A DNA stretch of 64,000 nt from Pseudonocardia sp. CNS-004 (GTDB lineage Bacteria; Actinomycetota; Actinomycetes; Mycobacteriales; Pseudonocardiaceae): positions 96,868 through 160,867 of the forward strand of contig MKJV01000044.1 of the NCBI GenBank assembly GCA_001942185.1. Reading direction: 5' to 3'. The notes under the pieces are model-generated. The model worked only from the letters and a program-made list of their open reading frames with translations, was not told where the DNA came from and made no database searches. A program made the position numbers and the translations under genes. Shown here piece by piece: positions 22,005-29,876 of this stretch. The number at the start of each line of letters is the position of its first letter. Positions within the stretch are counted from its first letter, which is position 1.

Positions 22005-22860
22005 ATGCCCGCCCGCACGCTGCTCACCCCCGGCACCGTCTCGCCCACCCGGCCCGTCCCGGCACACATCGAGCGGCCGGAGTACGTCGGCAGGAAGCGC
22101 CCCGAGCGCAACAACGACCCGTGGGTGCAGACACCCGAGGTGATCGAGCGCATGCGGGTGGCCGGGAAGATCGCGGCGCAGGCCCTCGAGGTGGGCGGCG
22201 AGGCGGTGGTGCCGGGCGCACCACCGACGAGGTCGACCGCGCGGTGCACGAGTTCCTCGTGGCCCACGACGCTACCCGTCCACCCTGGGCTACAAGGGCT
22301 TCCCCAAGTCGTGCTGCACCAGCCTCAACGAGGTGATCTGCCACGGCATCCCCGACTCCACGGTGATCCAGGACGGCGACATCGTCAACATCGACGTCAC
22401 CGCGTTCATCGGCGGCGTCCACGGCGACACCAACGGCACGTTCCTCGCCGGGAACGTGAGCGAGGAGGACCGCCTCCTCGTCGAGCGCACCCGCGAGGCC
22501 ACGATGCGGGCGATCAAGGCGGTGCGCCCCGGCCGGGAGCTCAACGTCGTCGGCCGCGTGATCGAGTCCTACGCCAAGCGGTTCGGCTACGGCGTGGTCC
22601 GCGACTTCACCGGCCACGGCATCGGCCGCGCCTTCCACAGCGGCCTGGTCGTCCTGCACTACGACGAGCCGAGCGTCGACACCGTGCTGGAGACGGGAAT
22701 GACGTTCACGATCGAGCCGATGATCACGCTCGGCACCATCGACTACGACATCTGGGACGACGGCTGGACGGTCGTCACCAAGGACCGCGCCCGCACGGCG
22801 CAGTTCGAGCACACGGTGCTGGTCACGGCGGACGGGGTGGAGATCCTCACGCTGCCCTGA
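22005..22860 (+). CDS. map: Methionine aminopeptidase type I, two frameshifts
   Basis: Removes initiator methionine from nascent proteins. About 286 residues with an N-terminal SH3-binding-like extension ([26 protein letters not shown]), as in actinobacterial MapB. Metal ligands are seen in [22 protein letters not shown] (two Asp), GHGIGRAFH (His), TFTIEPMI (Glu) and QFEHTVLV (Glu). [14 protein letters not shown] is the conserved substrate loop. One base seems missing near 22218 (between VVPG and TTDEVDRAV) and one near 22271. Downstream, the signal peptidase gene converges. Confidence 0.93.
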
Positions 22861-22875
22861 CCCGATCCGGAACGG

Positions 22876-23616
22876 TCAGCGGATCTCGCCGATGCGGTCG
22901 AAGGGCCAGAGGATGAACCGGGCCTCGCCGATCACCTGCGAAACCGGGACCGGGCCGTTGCCCTCGGCGCGGGAGTCGACGGAGTCGTTGCGGCTGTCAC
23001 CCATCAGCCAGAGCTCGCCGTCGGGCACGTGGACCGGCCCGAACTCGGCCTGCCGCAGCGGACCGGCCTCGGGGAGGAAGTAGAGGAACGGCTCGTCGAC
23101 GCCGACACCGTCGACGAGGATCCGGTTGCGTTCGTCGCAGCAGGCCACGGTCTGCCCGCCGACGGCGATCACGCGCTTGACGTAGTCGGTCTCGTCCGCG
23201 GTGTGGGAGGTTATCCCCACGAGCGCGAGCAGTTGCGCCACGGCGTCGAGGACCGGGTTGCCGCTGCCGGACGGGACCTCCAGCTCGCTGTTGGTCCAGC
23301 TGTCCGGGACGGCGAACACCACGACGTCACCCGGCGCCGGGTCCCTGAGCCGGTAGGTCAGCTTGTCGACCAGCACGCGGTCGTTGTCGCAGCCGGCGCA
23401 GCCGTGCAACGTCCGCTCCATCGAACCGGACGGGATGACGTAGATCCGCGCGACGAAGACCGGGATGAGCGCCAGCACCAGGAGCGCGACGAGGAGGAGC
23501 ACAGGTCCGCGCCGGATCCGCCGTCCCGTGCGCTTCTCCGCCTGCACGGCCTGCTCATCGGGACGGGTGTCGACCACGTCGCCGTCTCCCACCTCGCGGA
23601 TTGGCCTACCGAACAC
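22876..23616 (-). CDS. lepB: Type I signal peptidase
   Basis: A 246-residue membrane protease that cleaves Sec/Tat signal peptides outside the membrane. One N-terminal membrane helix ([22 protein letters not shown]) precedes the catalytic Ser motif [12 protein letters not shown]; the general-base Lys is in [12 protein letters not shown]; box E is [16 protein letters not shown] and a CC motif may form disulfides. GTG at 23616 has GAGGAGAG seven bases ahead. It is the last gene after a run of tiny secreted proteins on the same strand, with a strong hairpin in the 66-base gap; it could serve those proteins specifically or be the general housekeeping enzyme. Confidence 0.93.
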   Translation of the reverse strand: MFGRPIREVGDGDVVDTRPDEQAVQAEKRTGRRIRRGPVLLLVALLVLALIPVFVARIYVIPSGSMERTLHGCAGCDNDRVLVDKLTYRLRDPAPGDVVVFAVPDSWTNSELEVPSGSGNPVLDAVAQLLALVGITSHTADETDYVKRVIAVGGQTVACCDERNRILVDGVGVDEPFLYFLPEAGPLRQAEFGPVHVPDGELWLMGDSRNDSVDSRAEGNGPVPVSQVIGEARFILWPFDRIGEIR

Positions 23617-23635
23617 GGATGCTCTCCTCGTCGAA

Positions 23636-23674
23636 CGGGCGACCCGGCGCGGCGCACCGCGTCCGGGTCGCCCG
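23636..23674 (-). terminator. 12-bp hairpin between the small secreted genes and lepB
   Basis: CGGGCGACCCGG (23636-23647) and CCGGGTCGCCCG (23663-23674) pair perfectly around a 15-base loop. It sits just after the stop of the fourth small secreted gene and before lepB, so it may end the small-protein mRNA, attenuate read-through into lepB, or protect the upstream mRNA from decay. Confidence 0.6.
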
Positions 23675-23682
23675 GGGGTGGA

Positions 23683-23918
23683 TCAGTCGTCGACGGCCGC
23701 ACCACCGGCGCCGTCCGCGCCGTCGGACGCCGTGCACTGGATGACGAAGTCTCCTGCACCGGCGGGAGCCAGCGGCAGGTGGAGGTGGCGGAACCCGACC
23801 GGCCGGACGGACCGTCCTGGTTCTTCGGGTCGCCGGCCTGGGCCGCGCCGCCGAACAGCGGCACCGCCACGGCCGCCGCGGCGACCGCGGCTGCGATGCC
23901 CGACACGGAGCGCTTCAC
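23683..23918 (-). CDS. Small secreted collagen-like Cys-pair protein, paralogue 3 (frameshifted)
   Basis: About 78 residues. The Sec signal peptide (KRSVSGIAAAVAAAAVAVPL, then FGGAAQA) is followed by G at the likely cleavage site. The mature part repeats the cluster's architecture: Gly-X-Y triplets (GPS GRS GSA), Cys, a 13-residue loop with PLAPAGAGDF, QC, then triplets (GAD GAG GAA) and an acidic end. One C is missing near 23790 between the first Cys and the loop; the repaired frame ends at the TGA shown. GTG at 23918 is preceded by GGGAGG. It is 35 bases after paralogue 4 and 66 before lepB. No known family is recognised. Confidence 0.72.
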
Positions 23919-23953
23919 GAGGCGCCTCCCTTCTGGAGCCCGACGTGCGACCT

Positions 23954-24216
23954 TCACCGCTGCGCTCCCGTCGCGCCGTCGGCGCCGTCCTCGCCCACCA
24001 CGTTGCAGATGGGCGCGTTCATCGGAGGCAGGTAGGTCGAGGTACAGGTGACGTCCTGGCCGTCCTCGCCGGGCGTGCCGACGCGGTCGGGTTCGTCCCC
24101 GGCCTGGGCCAGGCCGGCCGAGGCCGCGAACCGGCCGCGGCCAGAACCGTCACCGCAACGACGCCGGCGGACCGGCGAAAGGGGCGCCTGTTGTTCGCAG
24201 ACCTAATCATTGTCAT
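23954..24216 (-). CDS. Small secreted collagen-like Cys-pair protein, paralogue 4 (frameshifted)
   Basis: About 87 residues. Basic N-terminus (SANNRRPFRRSAG), hydrophobic core and A-Q-A/G cleavage site. The mature protein shows the clearest collagen-like triplets of the cluster: GTP GED GQD before the first Cys, a 12-residue loop (TSTYLPPMNAPI) to the second Cys, then GED GAD GAT GAQ to the end. One base is missing near 24134 in the signal-peptide region, so the first 30 residues are a repair. Its ATG is 3 bases after the stop of paralogue 2, a tight operon. Too short for a collagen triple helix to be assumed; function unknown. Confidence 0.7.
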
Positions 24217-24219
24217 GGC

Positions 24220-24492
24220 TCAGTAATCGGCGCCGGCGCCGCCGGTGCCGCCCGTGCCGCCGGTCGCATTGCACTGTGAAACGTCGCCGCCCTCGCCGAG
24301 GATGCCGAGCGAGATGCCGATCGGGATCAGGCACTGTGAATTGGCGGCGCCGCCCGACCCGCCCGAGCCTCCCGTGTTCTCCGGGTGACCGTTCCCGTAG
24401 CCGCCCGCGAGTGCGGCGCCGCCGAACAGGGGCGATCCGATGATTGCGAATGCTAAGACCGCGGTCGCGGACTTGCGTACGAAAGTGCGCAT
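24220..24492 (-). CDS. Small secreted collagen-like Cys-pair protein, paralogue 2
   Basis: A 90-residue protein with intact frame. Signal peptide MRTFVRKSATAVLAFAIIGS, then PLFGGAALA/GGYG. The mature part has GGS GGS GGA triplets, the motif NSQC, a 19-residue loop starting LIPIGISLG and ending GGDVSQ, the second Cys, and a tail of GGT GGT GGA GAD ending in Tyr. It is closely related to paralogue 1 along its whole length, so the two arose by duplication. It is separated from paralogue 1 by 272 bases holding a terminator and probably a promoter, and precedes paralogue 4 by 3 bases. Confidence 0.8.
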   Translation of the reverse strand: MRTFVRKSATAVLAFAIIGSPLFGGAALAGGYGNGHPENTGGSGGSGGAANSQCLIPIGISLGILGEGGDVSQCNATGGTGGTGGAGADY

Positions 24493-24701
24493 TCTCCGGT
24501 TGATTCCTTTCCATGCTCCGGCAGTCCGCTCCGGCCTACCGAGATCGGACGTGAAGATGCCCGGCCGCGACGCCCCGTCCGCACCGAACGTTCGATGAGG
24601 CCGGTGATCGGGCCGGGCCGGTGGCCCCGGGGTCCGGAACCGTGCCGCGACGACGCCGTGACGACCGACCGGTCCTCCGCGCCGGCGAGCGCTACCCTGA
24701 C
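24493..24701 (-). promoter_or_regulatory. Upstream region of the paralogue 2-4-3 operon
   Basis: No gene is visible in these bases. They lie between the terminator hairpin of paralogue 1 and the ATG of paralogue 2, with a purine-rich GGAAAGGAATCAACCGGAGA just before the ATG as ribosome binding site. A separate promoter for the downstream three genes is expected here because of the terminator; no clear -35/-10 pair could be assigned. Confidence 0.35.
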
Positions 24702-24742
24702 GGTGGTGCAGGCCCCCGACGAGCCCGGGGGCCTGCACCACC
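24702..24742 (-). terminator. Perfect 16-bp terminator hairpin after paralogue 1
   Basis: GGTGGTGCAGGCCCCC (24702-24717) and GGGGGCCTGCACCACC (24727-24742) form an unbroken 16-bp stem with a 9-base loop. On the minus strand it starts 22 bases after the stop of paralogue 1. It is the strongest simple hairpin I found in the window and should end or stabilise the transcript of paralogue 1. Confidence 0.75.
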
Positions 24743-24764
24743 ATTTACGCAGGTGAGACAGGTG

Positions 24765-25031
24765 TCAGTAGTCGGCCCCGGTGCCGCCGGCGCCACCCGC
24801 GCCGCCGCCCGCGTTGCACTGCGAGACGTCGCCGCCCTGGCCGACCAGCGCGCCGAGCGAGACGCCGACCGGGATCAGGCACTGGGAGGTCGCGGCGCCG
24901 CCGGCCCCGCCGGCGCCGCCGGTATTGTCGACGTGACCGTGGCCTCCTGCCATTGCTGTGCCGCCGAACAACGCCGCTCCGGTCAGTGCAAATGCAGCTG
25001 CCACGGACGCGACTCGGGTCTTGCGAAGCAT
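24765..25031 (-). CDS. Small secreted collagen-like Cys-pair protein, paralogue 1
   Basis: An 88-residue protein, intact. Signal peptide MLRKTRVASVAAAFALTGA, then ALFGGTAMA/GGHGH. The mature part carries GGA GGA GGA triplets, TSQC, a 20-residue loop (LIPVGVSLG ... GQGGDVSQ), the second Cys, and GGA GGA GGT GAD ending in Tyr. ATG at 25031 has a full AAGGAGG ribosome binding site 6-7 bases ahead, predicting strong expression, and a strong hairpin follows the stop. It is divergent from a MacAB-like exporter operon 385 bases away. I recognise no family; the two-Cys loop is reminiscent of chaplins or rodlins but the sequence does not match them. Confidence 0.82.
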   Translation of the reverse strand: MLRKTRVASVAAAFALTGAALFGGTAMAGGHGHVDNTGGAGGAGGAATSQCLIPVGVSLGALVGQGGDVSQCNAGGGAGGAGGTGADY

Positions 25032-25416
25032 CTTGTCCTCCTTGTACCGCCGGAACGCCGCTCGTTCCGTGCAATGCAAATGAGTAGTCGCCTCTCCTGG
25101 CCCTGTCTAGTCGTGAGGCACGCTCGTTCGCCCATCCCACTCGGACGGGTTGGCCCGGATGATTCCGAACACGAGCAGTGATGATCTAGTGGCCCGCCGG
25201 GGACCGCCGGCGGACTGGGTCACATACGTGTGATTCACCGGGCGGGGGGGCGGTCGTAATGCTCATAGGATGAATTGGTGTGCGCAGAGTGTTCGTTCGG
25301 ACCGCCGTCGACTCGCCCGAGTGAACCGGTGGCGAATGACGTAACGGCGCCTGACGGTATTCGTTGCTCCACCGTCCACGGACGGCACGGGGGTGCTCCC
25401 GTGCGCCTGATGAGGG
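25032..25416. promoter_or_regulatory. Divergent regulatory region between the small secreted genes and the ABC exporter
   Basis: No convincing gene in 385 bases. Composition is more AT-rich around 25255-25290 than nearby, likely promoter DNA for the exporter operon. A short palindrome CACA-TACG-TGTG lies near 25222-25233. Shared regulation of the two divergent operons is possible but not shown by the sequence. Confidence 0.4.
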
Positions 25417-26151
25417 GTGAGCCGCAGTTCGATGATCAAGCTCGAAGGTGTCGGTAAGAGTTACCGGGCCGGGGAGGCGGAGGTTCGCGCGCTCCGGGAC
25501 GTCGAGCTCACGGTCGACGACGGCGACTTCGTGGCGATCATGGGTCCGTCCGGCTCCGGCAAGAGCACGATGATGAACATCCTCGGGTGCCTCGACGTCC
25601 CGAGCGAGGGCCGCTACCTGCTCGACGGGATCGACGTGTCGGGGATGAGCGACGACGAGCTCGCCGCGATCCGCAACGGCAAGATCGGTCTGGTCTTCCA
25701 GTCGTACAACCTGCTGCCGCGCACGACCGCGCTCGCGAACGTCGAGCTGCCGCTGGTGTACGGCAACCAGCGGGCGCGCCGGAGCCGGGCCATGCGGGCG
25801 CTGGAGGAGGTCGGGCTCGCCGACCGCGCCTCCCACCTGCCCAACCAGCTCTCCGGCGGGCAGCAGCAGCGGGTGGCGATCGCCCGCGCGCTCGTGACCC
25901 GGCCGACGATGATCCTGGCCGACGAGCCGACCGGGAACCTCGACACCGAGGCCAGCTGCGAGATCGCCGAGATGCTGAGGCGGCTCTCCGCGGCGGGCCG
26001 GACGGTCGTGCTCATCACGCACGAGGAGGAGATCGCCGCCTACGCCCGCCGCGTGGTGCGGCTGCGCGACGGCCGGATCGTGAGCGACACCCGCAGGGGC
26101 CTCCCCGACGATGTCACCCAGGAGATCCAACGTGCGGGGGCAGACGCATGA
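25417..26151 (+). CDS. ABC transporter ATPase (MacB/LolD type)
   Basis: A 244-residue ATPase with Walker [14 protein letters not shown]-loop [10 protein letters not shown], signature [15 protein letters not shown], Walker [13 protein letters not shown] and switch His in LITHEEE. It belongs to the MacB/FtsE-like group that powers substrate extrusion from the membrane outer face. GTG at 25417 is used; an ATG at 25432 is an alternative. Its stop overlaps the permease start (ATGA). With the two following genes it forms a complete MacAB-like exporter unit. Confidence 0.93.
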   Translation: MSRSSMIKLEGVGKSYRAGEAEVRALRDVELTVDDGDFVAIMGPSGSGKSTMMNILGCLDVPSEGRYLLDGIDVSGMSDDELAAIRNGKIGLVFQSYNLLPRTTALANVELPLVYGNQRARRSRAMRALEEVGLADRASHLPNQLSGGQQQRVAIARALVTRPTMILADEPTGNLDTEASCEIAEMLRRLSAAGRTVVLITHEEEIAAYARRVVRLRDGRIVSDTRRGLPDDVTQEIQRAGADA

Positions 26152-27371
26152 CTCTCCGTCTGGCGTTCGTCATGGCGTGGCGCGGTCTGCGGGCCAACCG
26201 GCTGCGCTCGTTGCTGACGATGCTCGGGATCATGATCGGCGTTGCCGCCGTGATCCTGCTCGTCGCGCTCGGCAACGGCACGTCTGCGCGGTTGAACTCG
26301 CAGCTGGAGGCACTGGGCACGAACCTGATCGGCGTCTTCCAGGCCCGGGGCAGCGTGTCGGAGGGTGGGCAGAGCCAGCCCCTGACCGACCGGGACGTCG
26401 AGGCGTTGCGCGACTCGAACGAGGCGCCGCGGTTCGTCACGGTGACCCCGGTCAAGCAGGCGAGTGCGGTGTTGAAGGGGCAGTACGGTACCTGGCGCAC
26501 CAGCATCGTCGGGTCGTCGCAGGACTACCCGGCCGCCCTCAACCGCACGATCGACGTCGGGAAGTTCTTCTCCGAGTCCCAGGTGAAGACTCGCGCCCGC
26601 GTGGTGGTGCTCGGCCCCCAGCCGGTGCGGGAGATCTTCGGGGGGATCCCGGCGGCCGCGCTCGGTCAGCAGGTGCGCATCGGGTCGCAGACGTTCGAGG
26701 TCACGGGCGTGCTGGAGCCCAACGGGCAGCAGGACGACGTCGCGGTCATGCCGATCACGGCAGCGCGCACCTACCTGGTCGACGGCGGTGCCGACGACCG
26801 GGTCGACCAGCTCGTCGTGCAGGCCACCGGCCAGGACGCCGTGCCGGCGGCGATGGCCAAGGTCGAGCGGGTCCTCATGGACTCCCACCGGATCGACGAC
26901 CCCACCCAGAAGGACTTCGAGGTCCGCTCGAACCTCGACCTGCTCGAGCAGTACGGCGAGGTCACCGCGGTCTTCACGGTGTTCCTCGCGTCCATCGCGG
27001 CGATCGCGCTGCTGGTCGGCGGGATCGGCGTCATGAACATCATGCTCGTCACGGTCACCGAGCGGACCCGTGAGATCGGCCTGCGCAAGGCGCTCGGTGC
27101 GCGGCGGCGGACCGTGCTCGAGCAGTTCCTCGTGGAGTCGACCGTGCTCTCGGGCATCGGCGGGTCGGTCGGTGTCGTCCTCGGTGTGGGGCTGTGCCTG
27201 CTCGGGGAACGGTTCGGCGCCGCGTTCGGCGACTTCGCCCCACCCCAGCTGTCCCTCCCGTCGGTGCTGCTCGCGTTCACGGTGAGCCTCTGCATCGGCC
27301 TGTTCTTCGGCGCCTACCCCGCCAAGCGCGCCGCCCGACTCCGCCCCATCGAAGCGCTGAGGTACGAATGA
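26148..27371 (+). CDS. MacB-like ABC permease (FtsX domain)
   Basis: A 407-residue permease. One N-terminal helix (LLTMLGIMIGVAAVILLVALG) precedes a MacB periplasmic-core-like extracellular domain (residues 50-260), then three C-terminal helices with the FtsX motif (VGGIGVMNIMLVTVTERTREIGLRKALGARR in about residues 295-325) and the ending AAYPAKRAARLRPIEALRYE-like segment. Such transporters work by mechanotransmission and move peptides, lipoproteins or antibiotics. Overlaps the ATPase gene and the adaptor gene by 4 bases each. Confidence 0.93.
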   Translation: MTLRLAFVMAWRGLRANRLRSLLTMLGIMIGVAAVILLVALGNGTSARLNSQLEALGTNLIGVFQARGSVSEGGQSQPLTDRDVEALRDSNEAPRFVTVTPVKQASAVLKGQYGTWRTSIVGSSQDYPAALNRTIDVGKFFSESQVKTRARVVVLGPQPVREIFGGIPAAALGQQVRIGSQTFEVTGVLEPNGQQDDVAVMPITAARTYLVDGGADDRVDQLVVQATGQDAVPAAMAKVERVLMDSHRIDDPTQKDFEVRSNLDLLEQYGEVTAVFTVFLASIAAIALLVGGIGVMNIMLVTVTERTREIGLRKALGARRRTVLEQFLVESTVLSGIGGSVGVVLGVGLCLLGERFGAAFGDFAPPQLSLPSVLLAFTVSLCIGLFFGAYPAKRAARLRPIEALRYE

Positions 27372-28905
27372 CCACCCGAACCACTGCGCACCGCCTCGCG
27401 GCCGTGGCACTCGTGCTGCTGCTCGCCGGGTGCAGCAGCGCCGAGTCCGAGCCGCTGGCGGTGAAGGTGACCCGCACGAGCGTGACGTCGACCGTCACCG
27501 CCACCGGTTCCCTGCAGGCCATCACCGAGCAGAACCTCGGGTTCCCCGAGGGCGGCAAGCTCGTGGCCGTGGACGTCGCCGTCGGGCAGCAGGTCGAGGC
27601 GGGGCAGATCCTGGCCCGGCTCGACGACTTCGCTGCCCAGCGCGACCTCACGTCCGCCGAGGCGCAGCTGGCGCAGGAACGGGCGGCACTGGCCCGGGTC
27701 CGGGGCGGCAACCAGGTGGACGCCGCGGAGGACGACGCCGCGCGGGCCAAGGAGGTCCTGGCGGCCACGAAGAAGCGCGCCGACGCGATCGACGACGCCA
27801 ACGCCGCGGCCGTCGAGGAGGCGCGCAAGCAGCTCGAGCTCGATGAGGAGGTGCTGCGCGACACCAGGTCCCGGACCCGTGCGGACCGGCGTTCCTGCAC
27901 GTCGGAGGACCGCAGGGACGCCGAGCGCGACGAGGGCGAGGACGAGTCGATCTTCGAGTTCTCCGGGGACTCCCAGTCCGAGGACTGCGAGGTCGCCGCG
28001 GAGAAGGAGACCGAGGTCGAGCAGGCGGAGCGCCAGGTCCGCGCCAGCGAGGCGGCCCTCGAAGAGGCCGAGAACCAGCGGCGCGTCGACCGGGCCGCCC
28101 AGGACGTGGAGATCGAGAGCGCCCGGCGCGACCTGTCGGCGGCGAAGAACGCCGCCGAGGCGCCCGCGGGGACCGCCCCCACGACATCGACGAGCAGGCC
28201 GCGATCGTCGCGCAGCTCCAGGTCGACCTGGACAGGGCGCGGCGCGCCGTGGAGGACACGGTCCTGCGCGCGCCCGTCGCGGGCAAGGTCGCGAGCATCA
28301 ACGGTGTGGTCGGCGAGTTCGTCGGCGGCGGCTCGGGCACCACACCGCTCGCGCCCGGCGGCACCGTCCCACTGCCCGAGCTGGGCTCGTCCGTCTCGGC
28401 GGGAGAGCAGGGCGGCGGCGAGAACGAGCGGCCCGGCGGCACCTCGTTCATCGTGCTCGGCGACGTGCAGAGCTTCCAGATCGTCGCACCGTTCGCCGAG
28501 ACCGACGCGGCGCTCATCCAGCCGAACCAGGAGGTCGAGGTCACGTTCGACGCGATCCCCGACCTCACCCGCTCCGGCCGGATCGCCAGCATCGCGCCCA
28601 GCGGCACCGACATCCGGGGCGTCACCAGCTACTACGGCGTGATCGTCCTGAGCGAGCTCGACCCCCGGCTCAGGGACGGCCTGACGGCATCGGCCAACGT
28701 CGTCGTGGACCACCGCGACGACACCCTCACCGTGCCGAACGCCGCGCTCATGCAGAGCGGGGGCAGCGGCACGGTGACGGTGGTCGAACCCGACGGCTCG
28801 CAGCGGCAGGTCCAGGTCGAGCTCGGCCTCGCGGGCGACAGCGCCACCCAGGTCGTCGCCGGGCTGAGGGAGGGGCAGCAGGTCCTCGTCGCGCCCGGGG
28901 GGTGA
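27368..28905 (+). CDS. MacA/HlyD-like periplasmic adaptor lipoprotein, frameshifted
   Basis: About 513 residues. Signal peptide with lipobox LLLAGC, a lipoyl-like half (GSLQAITEQNLGFPEGGKL), a long charged helical hairpin (residues 90-275, rich in Ala/Glu/Arg, a likely coiled coil), then the second lipoyl half (EDTVLRAPVAGKVASING), a beta-barrel and a membrane-proximal domain. Near 28172 one base is missing; the repaired frame reads DIDEQAAIVAQLQVDLDRARRA. It should form the extracytoplasmic conduit of the exporter. An acidic insert with four Cys (near residues 170-220) is unusual for the family. Confidence 0.88.
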
Positions 28906-28913
28906 GGGCCCGC

Positions 28914-29785
28914 TCAGTCCGCCCGGTTGGCGGCCCGGTACTCGCTCGGGCTGCACCCGTGCACCGTGCGGAACTGCCGGGAGAAGTAGAAGCGTCCGGG
29001 TAGCCGACGGCGTCGGCGATGTCCCCGATGTCGCGCGACGACGTGATCAGCAGCTCCCGGGCGCGGGCCATCCGCAGCCGCTTCGTGTACTCGACGACCC
29101 CACCGCCCGTCGCCGCGCGGAACAGTGCCGAGAAGTGCGACGGTGACAGGCCCGCGGTGCGGGCGAGGTCGGCCACGCTGAGCGGTTTGGCGAAGTTGCG
29201 GCGCAGGTGGTCCTGGGCCTGGCGCACCGGCTCGGTCCGCTGCGGTCCGCCTGCGACGACGTCGGCGGCCAGCTGGGCGAGCAACGTCCACCCGGCCGCG
29301 GCGGCCGAGATCAGGCTGGGGAACGTCTCGTCGCGCTCGAAGCTGGCGATGGCGTCGTCGATCGTCGCGACCGCACGGTAGGTGTCGTGGAGCTCGACGA
29401 GGGCCTCCTGCCCGTCCGGTGCGATGACCGACAGCAACCCGGGTACCTGGGATCCTGCCGCGTGCAGCCACCAGATCGTCCATGGGCGGTGCGGCTCGGC
29501 GAGGTAGACGTGGGGTCGGCCCGGCGGCAGCACGAGAGCGTGGCCCGGCCCGACGACCGTGGTGCGACCGCCGGTCTCGCAGCGGCCGTACCCGTCGACG
29601 CAGACGATGACGATCGCCTCCGGAGCGCCTTCGTCCCGACGTCGGCCGTGGTTCGCCGCACGCGGGAAGTAGCCGGCGTCGGTGACGAGCATCCCGGACG
29701 TCGGGAGCCTGCGCAGGGCCGACGCGACGAGCGGACGGGGGAGCACCCGCAGCCGCTGGCCGGGGAAGCCGTGGGGGAGCAGCAC
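28914..29785 (-). CDS. AraC-family transcriptional regulator, frameshifted
   Basis: About 291 residues. The N-terminal cupin effector domain (VVGPGHALVLPPGRPHVYLAE) is followed by two helix-turn-helix motifs: VADLARTAGLSPSHFSALFR and DIGDIADAVGYPD...FYFSRQFRTVHGCSPSEYR. One base is missing near 28996 between the two parts of the second motif. GTG at 29785 is the start. Divergent by 91 bases from the DUF5107/glycosidase/sugar importer operon, so it very probably activates that operon in response to its sugar. Confidence 0.88.
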
Positions 29786-29876
29786 CCGCCCACTGTAGGT
29801 CGGACCGTCGAATCGTCCAGGTTTCCCGGCGCTTCGCCCATACCGCCCGCGGTGCCCCGCTTCGTAGCGTCGCGGT

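Noticed and set aside
24765..25031. Chaplin or rodlin identity of the small secreted proteins
   Set aside because: The two-Cys spacing is roughly similar, but the chaplin core and rodlin motifs are absent and Gly-X-Y arms are foreign to both.
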